From positions 1 through 5,995 of the forward strand of contig JAUMTV010000160.1 of NCBI GenBank assembly GCA_030531025.1: a DNA stretch of 5,995 bases, written 5' to 3'. Of this stretch, positions 1 to 5,995 are shown piece after piece. Below the pieces are notes generated by a model. That model saw nothing but the letters and a program-made list of their open reading frames with translations. It did not search any database and was not told the DNA's origin. A program made the position numbers and the translations under genes. The DNA comes from Turicibacter sp. (GTDB lineage Bacteria > Bacillota > Bacilli > MOL361 > Turicibacteraceae). Positions within the stretch are counted from its first letter, which is position 1. Each line of letters starts with the position of its first letter.

Positions 1-11
1 CTGCCTTGAAC

Positions 12-53
12 TCCCTACCAGTGGAGGATACATGCTTCGCATGGTAGGTGACC
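12..53. repeat. Hairpin repeat unit, copy 1
   Basis: This 42-base unit begins TCCCTAC and ends GGTAGGTGACC, as does the copy at 105-150. CCTAC (14-18) can pair with GTAGG (44-48). Inside is a perfect hairpin, CATGC-TTC-GCATG (31-43), with a 12-base unpaired stretch (19-30) on the 5' side only. The second copy keeps the same architecture with a different inner stem, so the fold rather than the exact bases appears conserved. Confidence 0.7.
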
Positions 54-56
54 ATT

Positions 57-98
57 CCCCAGCAAAGGAGGATTGTTCGCTATGCTCACTGCTGTGGG
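57..98. repeat. Stem-loop between the two hairpin units
   Basis: CCC-CAGCA (57-64) can pair with TGCTG-T-GGG (90-98), leaving T95 bulged and a loop of 25 bases. It fills the spacer between the two related hairpin units and helps make the region a run of consecutive stems. The long loop makes it less certain than the neighbouring hairpins. Confidence 0.45.
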
Positions 99-104
99 CC
101 CCAT

Positions 105-150
105 TCCCTACTAGTGGTAGATACATTTTCTTCGAAAATGGTAGGTGACC
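105..150. repeat. Hairpin repeat unit, copy 2
   Basis: This 46-base relative of the unit at 12-53 shares the TCCCTAC start, the AGTGG...GATACAT internal segment and the GGTAGGTGACC end. The outer stem is CCTAC (107-111) with GTAGG (141-145). The inner hairpin is CATTTTC-TTC-GAAAATG (124-140), two base pairs longer than in copy 1 and different in sequence, yet still perfectly paired around the same TTC loop. The 4-base length difference is symmetrical across the stem, which is what selection on structure or recent divergence of a folded repeat would give. Confidence 0.7.
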
Positions 151-184
151 CACGGCACAACGATTAAACATTTAGTGTGTCGTG
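151..184. repeat. Stem-loop at the repeat edge
   Basis: CACGGCACA (151-159) pairs with TGTGTCGTG (176-184) over nine positions, with one G-T pair and a 16-base loop. An overlapping alternative is ACATTTA (168-174) with TAAATGT (186-192), a perfect 7-bp dyad around an 11-base centre. The two folds exclude each other. Only the second lies wholly inside the 53-bp segment shared with the right end of the window. Confidence 0.55.
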
Positions 185-218
185 ATAAATGTAGATTTTA
201 TTTCTGTTTATATATAGA
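166..218. repeat. 53-bp inverted repeat, left copy
   Basis: Base by base, position n here pairs with position 6160-n at the right end without a mismatch from 166 (5994) to 218 (5942). Identity stops at 165 (T, where the right copy would need C) and at 219. It lies just downstream of the minus-strand gene ending at 246, in the same orientation relative to transcription as the right copy has to the glucosidase gene. Confidence 0.95.
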
Positions 219-245
219 ATATGAATGAGAAGCTTTTTATGCTAA

Positions 246-518
246 TTAAAAATATTTACCAGCAAACTTTTCTTTAACTGCCCCTAAGACAGGTCTAAAT
301 TTATCTTCGTTTTCAGAGAATAATTTAATTAATTTTTCTTTTGCTTCTATATACTTTTCATCTGTTTCATCAAGACTAACAATTGGTTTAAATAAATTAT
401 GATATTTCATAAATAAGACAGGATGTTTTTTCGCAAACTCCTCTACTTCATCAATATGACGTTCTGGCTTCGTTGCTTGTTTTAGCCATTTAAACATGTA
501 ATCATACTTTTCTGTCAT
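246..518 (-). CDS. Hypothetical 90-residue protein
   Basis: I do not recognise this protein. It is a short, highly charged, probably helical and soluble polypeptide, with many Lys and Glu residues, aromatic residues spread throughout (W11, several Phe and Tyr) and no signal peptide or membrane segment. A proline-containing stretch around residues 43-50 may separate an N-terminal from a C-terminal helical region. Coding status is well supported: the ATG at 518 is preceded by an excellent ribosome binding site (AAGGAGG at 533-527, 8 bases upstream), and the frame is open for 90 codons to a TAA at 248-246. It is transcribed divergently from the membrane-protein gene at 673. Its stop lies 27 bases from the repeat at 166-218, and I see no classical terminator between them. 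The role is unknown. A small cytoplasmic family restricted to Bacillota is the most neutral guess. Confidence 0.85.
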   Translation of the reverse strand: MTEKYDYMFKWLKQATKPERHIDEVEEFAKKHPVLFMKYHNLFKPIVSLDETDEKYIEAKEKLIKLFSENEDKFRPVLGAVKEKFAGKYF

Positions 519-631
519 GGAACGATCCTCCTTATATTAACGTAAACTCTTCATAGTTTATCCTAAACAAATCTATTTATGAATGCTCTTAACTTAAATA
601 ATGTTTATAGTTATATCATAGTAGTATAACT

Positions 632-639
632 TCACGTGA
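632..639. promoter_or_regulatory. Palindrome in the divergent intergenic region
   Basis: TCACGTGA is a perfect 8-bp palindrome lying between the divergent genes at 518 (minus) and 673 (plus), amid TATA-rich candidate -10 elements on both strands (for example TATAAC at 625-630). No -35/-10 pair with good spacing stands out on either strand. A regulator binding here could affect both genes, but an 8-bp palindrome can occur by chance, so this is only a candidate. Confidence 0.2.
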
Positions 640-672
640 TCGAGTCAAACTACTAAAAAGGAGTGTGGCTCG

Positions 673-1215
673 ATGTTTTCATATCTTTTATATTTTTTGT
701 TTAATTTCTTTTTATATGGAGTTATTGGCTGGATTATCGAAGAAGTTTATTGTTTAGTTATGACTGGATATTTTCAAGAAGATGGCTTTTTATACGGTCC
801 CTTTAAGCCAATGTATGCTATTGCTATGTCACTGTTAATTTTAATTCAAGATACACTAAACTTATCAACAGTGCTTCTACTGATTCCATGTGCTATTATT
901 CCAACTACAGTAGAATATTTGTCAGGCTTATTAACAAGACATGTATTTCACATTGATTATTGGGATTATCATCATTTAAAATGGAATGTTCAAGGTTTAA
1001 TCTGTCTTCAATTTTCTCTTTACTGGACATCTTTAACCTACATTGGTATTCGATGGGTACAACCATTTATTCAATCGTATCTTTATGAACCATTCTTTTC
1101 AACCTGGTTTGTCTTAATCCCCTTTTTGATTATCGCCTTTTTAGTAGATGAAGGATTGACTATTAGAAAACATGTCATAATCAATCAAACAACAATGTCT
1201 GAGTCAAAGAAATGA
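673..1215 (+). CDS. PF06541-family (CmpB-type) integral membrane protein
   Basis: This 180-residue polytopic membrane protein has the hallmarks of the PF06541 family, often labelled 'putative ABC transporter permease' although no ATPase partner or transport activity is established for most members. Visible family signatures are YGVIGWIIEEVY at 15-26, GFLYGPFKPMY at 38-48, EYLSG at 81-85, and WDY (97-99) followed by the N105/G108 region and the SLYW element at 115-118. Hydrophobic stretches at about 4-28, 49-80, 106-130 and 140-158 suggest four to five membrane spans, and the tail is short and charged. The ATG at 673 is chosen because AAGGAG (658-663) lies 9 bases upstream. It is the first gene of a likely two-gene operon; the glycosylase gene starts 10 bases after its stop. 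The permease label should be treated as a family name, not a function. No nucleotide-binding subunit is nearby. Confidence 0.85.
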   Translation: MFSYLLYFLFNFFLYGVIGWIIEEVYCLVMTGYFQEDGFLYGPFKPMYAIAMSLLILIQDTLNLSTVLLLIPCAIIPTTVEYLSGLLTRHVFHIDYWDYHHLKWNVQGLICLQFSLYWTSLTYIGIRWVQPFIQSYLYEPFFSTWFVLIPFLIIAFLVDEGLTIRKHVIINQTTMSESKK

Positions 1216-1225
1216 GGGATAATAT

Positions 1226-1720
1226 ATGGCAGTCGTAGAACATACACTTCAGCCGATTTATGATCAAAATGCTAACGCTTTAATTTTAGGAACGATGCCG
1301 TCTCCTAAATCAAGGGAGGTCAGATTTTATTATGGACATCCACAAAATCGATTTTGGAAAGTATTAGCGGATATCTTTCATGAAAAAACATTACTGACGA
1401 ATGAAGAGAAAATTGACTTTTTACATCGCCATCATTTAGCACTTTGGGATGTTTTAAAAAGCTGTGATATTCAAGGAGCAGAAGATGCGAGTATTAAAAA
1501 CCCAATTCCTAATGACCTGACAACTATTTTAAAAGAAGCGAACATTCAAGCTATTTTTACAACAGGTAAAAAAGCGACGGATCTTTATATGAAGTATATC
1601 TATCCAAACACCAACATTCCGGCAATCGGTTTACCCTCTACTAGCCCAGCGAACCGTCGCATCAGTTATGAACAACTAAAAGAGGAATACGCTAAGATTT
1701 TGAATTATTTACCTCACTAG
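1226..1720 (+). CDS. DNA-deoxyinosine (hypoxanthine) glycosylase, UDG superfamily
   Basis: This 164-residue protein resembles the family 6 hypoxanthine-DNA glycosylases, which remove hypoxanthine arising from adenine deamination and so start base excision repair in the cytoplasm. The N-terminal signature is clear: LILGTMPSPKSR (19-30), followed by FYYGHPQNRFW (34-44), with the family-typical N41 in the HPQNRFW element. The C-terminal DNA-binding and active-site motif is GLPSTSPANRR (135-145). LWDVL (73-77) and the IFTTGKKA segment (110-117) are other conserved core pieces of the fold. The size matches the family. The ATG at 1226 follows GAGGGA (1214-1219), which overlaps the upstream stop codon, so translation is probably coupled to the membrane-protein gene before it. 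I see no missing motif. Other UDG-superfamily activity, such as uracil or xanthine removal, is possible, but these motifs point to deoxyinosine. Confidence 0.9.
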   Translation: MAVVEHTLQPIYDQNANALILGTMPSPKSREVRFYYGHPQNRFWKVLADIFHEKTLLTNEEKIDFLHRHHLALWDVLKSCDIQGAEDASIKNPIPNDLTTILKEANIQAIFTTGKKATDLYMKYIYPNTNIPAIGLPSTSPANRRISYEQLKEEYAKILNYLPH

Positions 1721-1802
1721 AGGAGAAAAGGTAAGATGTCATAAAATGATTGAGACTGTTAAGATAAGTGGATATGAACAGATTCGATTAGTTAGATAAA
1801 AG

Positions 1803-1829
1803 AAAAAGGAGCATATTAGCTCCTTTTTT
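1803..1829. terminator. Bidirectional intrinsic terminator
   Basis: GGAGC (1808-1812) pairs with GCTCC (1819-1823) around a six-base loop. The stem is flanked by five A on the left and six T on the right, so each strand gives a stem extended by A-T pairs and a U-tract. It sits between the convergent glycosylase gene (ends 1720) and cardiolipin synthase gene (ends 1839), and can end transcription from both sides. Confidence 0.9.
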
Positions 1830-1838
1830 AATTTATGA

Positions 1839-3374
1839 TTACATTAATGGGGCGAAAACTCGTAAGAAGGCATATAAAATTTTATTATACCAAGGGATTG
1901 CATTTAAGTCTTCATCTGTAATTTGTTGTGAAACCTTTAATGTTTCAATATAGTCATCTCGAACATCTAGCACACTTTTTGTTTTATATAACCAAGCGCC
2001 ACATTCATAATGTAAATATAAACTACGATAGTCTAAGTTAATCGTTCCAACGACAGCATATTCATCATCTACGACAAACGTCTTCGCATGAACAAATCCA
2101 GGGGTGTATTCATAAATTTGAACGCCACTATCAATTAATGCTCGATAATTGGCACGTGTGACAGCATGAACATACCACTTATCTTCCTGATAAGGGGTTA
2201 ATACTTTAACATCAACCCCACGCTTGGCAGCATTAGAAAGAGCCGTAATCATTTCGTTATCTAAAATTAAATACGGAGTCGTGATATAGACATAATCCAT
2301 CGAATTATTAATTAAGTTCATATAAACTGTCTCACCGACGGATTCATTATCAAGTGGACTATCGGTAAATGGTTGAACAAATCCATCACTTTGAACGGGT
2401 TCTGTTTGATAGATGTGTGGACGATATAGCTCATAATCTTCATTCGTATGACGTAAGTAATCCCACATCGTTAAAAACATCACTGTAAAGCTCCAAACTG
2501 CATCCCCTTTAATCATTAATGCCGTATCTTTCCAATGACCATACTTTACAATGGCATTAATATATTCATCAGCTAAGTTAATTCCACCTGTAAAAGCCGT
2601 ATGACCATCGATGATACAAATTTTACGATGATCGCGATTATTCATTCGAATCGTTAACAGAGGAACGAAAGGATTAAACACACAACATTTAATTCCCATC
2701 GCTTCTAATTGCTTTGAATAATTCGGAGGAAGTAAAAATAAACAACCGAAGTCATCATAAATGACTCGAACATCAACACCTTCAGCAGCTTTTTCTTTAA
2801 GAATGTCTAAAATGGTATTCCACATTTGTCCTTCTTCAATAATAAAATACTCTAAGAAAATATAATGCTTAGCGTTTTTTAACTCTGCAATTAAGCGTTC
2901 AAACTTACGCTCCCCTAAATTTAAATATTCGCTACTCGTGTTTTGATAAATTGGACATAACGCATAATTGGTAATATAGCTTGATTGATTAGCAGCTCGT
3001 TTATCGAGGGCTGCTATTTCCTCTATAATTTTAGGTGATTGATTTAAACTTTGTTTTAGTTTCTCATTAATCGGTTGCATCTCATTTAAGAACTTTTTCT
3101 TCGTTTGATCGCTTCCAAATAAAAGATAAAATAAACCACCGAATATTGGGAATAACAGAATCGGAACAATCCAAGCAATTTTATACGCTGGATTCACTCG
3201 GTTATTTAATAAATACATTACCACAATAAAGCTCAGTAAAATACAAAAGGCATAAAAATAAACAAAGTATTCTTGGAACATAAAAATGACTAAGATTAAA
3301 ATAATAGCTTGCAGGGCGATTAACATCCCACAAAAACCAATACGGCCAAAAAGAATCCTCAGTGTCTTCTCCAC
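1839..3374 (-). CDS. cls: Cardiolipin synthase
   Basis: This 511-residue membrane enzyme of the phospholipase D superfamily condenses two phosphatidylglycerol molecules into cardiolipin plus glycerol at the cytoplasmic membrane. The N-terminus has three hydrophobic spans (about 13-33, 36-57 and 65-87), including the PLDNc-like stretch ending FGGLFYLLFG. Two catalytic HKD motifs are intact: H249-x-K251-x4-D256 followed by GGIN (263-266), and H429-x-K431-x4-D436 followed by GTIN (443-446). YIFLEYFII (171-179) is another typical Cls element. Length and architecture match Bacillota Cls. The start is a GTG at 3374-3372, supported by AAGGAG on the minus strand at 3390-3385 with 10 bases spacing; no better ATG is seen nearby. 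The gene is monocistronic, with a promoter at 3451-3423 and a shared terminator at its 3' end. It is divergent from the RpiR-type regulator, but no functional link is implied. Confidence 0.95.
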   Translation of the reverse strand: MEKTLRILFGRIGFCGMLIALQAIILILVIFMFQEYFVYFYAFCILLSFIVVMYLLNNRVNPAYKIAWIVPILLFPIFGGLFYLLFGSDQTKKKFLNEMQPINEKLKQSLNQSPKIIEEIAALDKRAANQSSYITNYALCPIYQNTSSEYLNLGERKFERLIAELKNAKHYIFLEYFIIEEGQMWNTILDILKEKAAEGVDVRVIYDDFGCLFLLPPNYSKQLEAMGIKCCVFNPFVPLLTIRMNNRDHRKICIIDGHTAFTGGINLADEYINAIVKYGHWKDTALMIKGDAVWSFTVMFLTMWDYLRHTNEDYELYRPHIYQTEPVQSDGFVQPFTDSPLDNESVGETVYMNLINNSMDYVYITTPYLILDNEMITALSNAAKRGVDVKVLTPYQEDKWYVHAVTRANYRALIDSGVQIYEYTPGFVHAKTFVVDDEYAVVGTINLDYRSLYLHYECGAWLYKTKSVLDVRDDYIETLKVSQQITDEDLNAIPWYNKILYAFLRVFAPLM

Positions 3375-3422
3375 ACGTATTCCTCTCCTTTTAATAACAA
3401 TTTTAATCAGATAATGAAAGAT

Positions 3423-3451
3423 ATTATAACAAAAGACGACTTGAGCGTAAA
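3423..3451 (-). promoter_or_regulatory. Promoter of cardiolipin synthase gene
   Basis: On the minus strand, a perfect TATAAT -10 (3428-3423) is preceded, after a 17-bp spacer, by TTTACG (3451-3446), which matches four of six positions of the sigma-A -35. It predicts a start near 3416 and a leader of about 40 bases carrying the gene's ribosome binding site. Confidence 0.6.
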
Positions 3452-3471
3452 CAGAAATACAAACAATAACG

Positions 3472-3501
3472 TTGTCACTACCAACTTTTTTACGATAAAA
3501 T
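3472..3501 (+). promoter_or_regulatory. Promoter of the RpiR-family regulator gene
   Basis: TTGTCA (3472-3477, five of six matches to TTGACA) and TAAAAT (3496-3501, five of six matches to TATAAT) are separated by 18 bp. A transcript would begin about 20 bases before the chosen ATG at 3528. It lies back to back with the cls promoter, about 20 bp apart. Confidence 0.55.
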
Positions 3502-3527
3502 AGAACATAAGAAAAGTGGGTGGATTT

Positions 3528-4403
3528 ATGAAAATTATTAATGAATTACACGAGTTAAAGCAAATGAAAAAGTTGACCTCAACGGAACAGCATATTGTTG
3601 ATTATATTTTAACATATCCAGAAGAGATTGAAAAAATATCATCACGTCAATTAGCAGATCTAACATATACTTCTCCAGCAACAGTCGTCCGAATTTGTCA
3701 AAAACTTGGTTTTAGTGGGTATTCAGAGTTTAAAATTAAATATTTACAAGAAGTTAATCAAACCCCAATGATGGATCAAATTAATCGAAGCAATCCGATT
3801 ACAAATGAAGATTCGCTACATAGCATTGTCAATAAAGTCGCCGCTTTAGAAATGACAGCGATTGAGCAAACAAAAAAAGGAATTAATCTTGATCAGCTGA
3901 AGCGAGTCTCTCAATTACTAAAAGAAGCCACGTGTATTAATTTTTATGCGTTTGATAATAATTTACATTTGGCTAAGATGGCCTGCTCTCATTTTTTATA
4001 TGCGGGAAAACAAGCAGTTGTTCATGATGGCTCTAATGCCCAGTTTATGCAAGCTTTTGTTGCCTTAGAAGGGCATGTTGCAATTATTATTTCAAGAACA
4101 GGAGAAAATCCAGTGCTTTATCGCATCGCAAAGCTATTAGCGGAGCGAAACATTCCACTGATTGTTTTAACAGAATCACGTTATTCGAAATTAGCGAAGT
4201 TAAGTACGGAACATTTATATTTATATAATGTTCATCGATTCACCGATATGGGAACCATTTTGTTTCAAACGTCAGCACAATATTTATTTGATTTGTTATT
4301 TGCCATTTTATTTTCTCAAAACTTTGAAAATAGCGTGAAGCAAAATGAAGTTTATGAACAAATTAATGAGTATCATCAATACTTTCAACCGCATAAGTTG
4401 TAA
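3528..4403 (+). CDS. MurR/RpiR-family transcriptional regulator
   Basis: This 291-residue regulator has an N-terminal RpiR-type helix-turn-helix domain (about 1-77) and a C-terminal SIS sugar-phosphate-binding domain (about 110-260). The recognition region reads SSRQLADLTYTSP (38-50), then ATVVRICQKLGFSGYSEFK (51-69), a classic signature of the family. Members repress or activate sugar-catabolism genes in response to phosphorylated sugars. The SIS domain is recognisable by IIISRTGENP (186-195) and VLTES-type strands. However, the usual glycine-rich G-x-G-S element is replaced by FDNN (142-145), so ligand binding may be altered. The ATG at 3528 is preferred over a GTG at 3516 because GGGTGG lies just upstream of it, though this is a weak ribosome binding site. 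The gene stops 131 bases before the 6-phospho-beta-glucosidase gene, the obvious regulatory target. Whether it represses or activates cannot be told from the sequence. Confidence 0.9.
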   Translation: MKIINELHELKQMKKLTSTEQHIVDYILTYPEEIEKISSRQLADLTYTSPATVVRICQKLGFSGYSEFKIKYLQEVNQTPMMDQINRSNPITNEDSLHSIVNKVAALEMTAIEQTKKGINLDQLKRVSQLLKEATCINFYAFDNNLHLAKMACSHFLYAGKQAVVHDGSNAQFMQAFVALEGHVAIIISRTGENPVLYRIAKLLAERNIPLIVLTESRYSKLAKLSTEHLYLYNVHRFTDMGTILFQTSAQYLFDLLFAILFSQNFENSVKQNEVYEQINEYHQYFQPHKL

Positions 4404-4411
4404 CACTGTTT

Positions 4412-4442
4412 CAAAATAAAAAGCTCTTTTCTTTTGTTTTTT
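4412..4442 (+). terminator. Weak candidate terminator after the regulator gene
   Basis: CAAAA (4412-4416) and AAAA (4418-4421) can pair with TTTTG (4432-4436) and TTTT (4427-4430), with one mismatch, followed by six T (4437-4442). The stem is nearly all A-T, so termination would be inefficient and some read-through into the glucosidase gene is likely. Confidence 0.35.
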
Positions 4443-4444
4443 GT

Positions 4445-4492
4445 GACATTCAATCAGAAATGTCCGCAACTATTGAGACATAATTTTGATTG
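4445..4492. promoter_or_regulatory. Candidate operator with repeated GACAT half-sites
   Basis: GACATT (4445-4450) and AATGTC (4459-4464) form a perfect 6-bp inverted repeat. A further GACAT occurs at 4477-4481. The larger blocks CAATCA...ATGTC (4451-4464) and GACAT...TGATTG (4477-4492) are also inverted relative to each other. The last half-site lies within the promoter spacer, next to the -35. This is where the neighbouring RpiR-type protein would be expected to bind. The pattern is seen in the sequence; the assignment to that regulator is inferred. Confidence 0.45.
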
Positions 4493-4501
4493 TGATATAA
4501 G
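4473..4501 (+). promoter_or_regulatory. Promoter of the 6-phospho-beta-glucosidase gene
   Basis: TTGAGA (4473-4478, five of six) and TATAAG (4496-4501, five of six) are spaced by exactly 17 bp, with a TGTGA extension just before the -10. It predicts a short leader of about 27 bases containing the ribosome binding site at 4521-4526. The gene can therefore be expressed apart from the regulator gene. Confidence 0.65.
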
Positions 4502-4519
4502 TAAGTCATCAACGAATAA

Positions 4520-5994
<1,475 letters not shown>

Positions 5995-5995
5995 G

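Larger units (their letters stand above)
1..218. repeat. Structured dispersed repeat, left copy (5' part cut by window edge)
   Basis: This non-coding stretch is built from successive hairpins: two related units at 12-53 and 105-150, a stem-loop between them at 57-98, and another at 151-184. Its right-hand 53 bases (166-218) recur as a perfect reverse complement at 5942-5994, which shows that it belongs to a repeated element and fixes one boundary near 218. The other boundary is not seen because the element runs off position 1, so it is at least about 218 bp long. It is visibly richer in G and C than the AT-rich flank that follows. I see no convincing open reading frame, transposase or tRNA in it. 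The modular hairpin layout resembles BOX, bcr or MITE-type bacterial repeats in general style, but I do not recognise the family. Repeat status is well supported; its nature is inference. Confidence 0.75.

Noticed and set aside
12..150. CRISPR-like repeat pair
   Set aside because: There are only two units of unequal length with a 51-base spacer that itself folds, and no further repeats or cas genes.
230..236. AAGCTTT shared near both copies of the 53-bp repeat (also 5934-5940 in reverse), possibly extending the homology
   Set aside because: The offset differs by about ten bases between the two sides and the match is only seven bases, so it is probably coincidence.
639..674. ATCGAG/CTCGAT inverted repeat that could hide the start of the gene at 673
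   Set aside because: A 6-bp stem with a 24-base loop is weak and likely chance.
3516..3527. GTG start for the RpiR-type regulator, adding four residues
   Set aside because: It has no ribosome binding site of its own, whereas the ATG at 3528 follows a G-rich stretch and gives the usual family N-terminus.

Overview
The window looks like chromosomal DNA from an AT-rich, low-GC Bacillota (Firmicutes). The evidence is strong AAGGAG(G)-type ribosome binding sites, sigma-A-like promoters, a U-tract terminator, and proteins that resemble Bacilli/Erysipelotrichia homologues. A gut genus such as Turicibacter would fit, but this is an impression from protein style and I cannot confirm it without a search.

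Layout from left to right. Positions 1-218 hold a non-coding, hairpin-rich repeat. It contains two related units (12-53 and 105-150) whose inner stems differ in length but stay paired, plus two further stem-loops. Positions 246-518 (minus) encode an unrecognised 90-residue protein. Divergent from it is a two-gene plus-strand unit: a PF06541-type integral membrane protein (673-1215), then, 10 bases later, a family 6-type hypoxanthine/deoxyinosine DNA glycosylase (1226-1720). A bidirectional terminator (1803-1829) separates this unit from a convergent cardiolipin synthase gene (1839-3374, minus), which has its own promoter. Divergent from cls is a MurR/RpiR-family regulator (3528-4403), followed by a GH1 6-phospho-beta-glucosidase (4535-5962). 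The glucosidase has its own promoter, overlapped by repeated GACAT half-sites that could be the regulator's operator.

The regulator and glucosidase form a small beta-glucoside module: a PTS imports and phosphorylates a beta-glucoside, the GH1 enzyme splits it, and the RpiR-type protein senses a sugar phosphate. No PTS transporter is in the window, so uptake must be encoded elsewhere. The other genes are ordinary envelope and DNA-repair housekeeping functions.

The most unusual observation is a perfect 53-bp inverted repeat between 166-218 and 5942-5994, that is, at both ends of the window. The left copy is the edge of the hairpin-rich repeat. The right copy begins inside the glucosidase gene and supplies its last six codons and stop. 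In each case the repeat lies directly after a gene and in the same orientation relative to that gene's transcription. It therefore looks like one boundary of a dispersed, structured, possibly mobile element that lands at gene 3' ends. The window probably begins and ends in two copies of it. No obvious new multi-gene defence or biosynthetic system is present.
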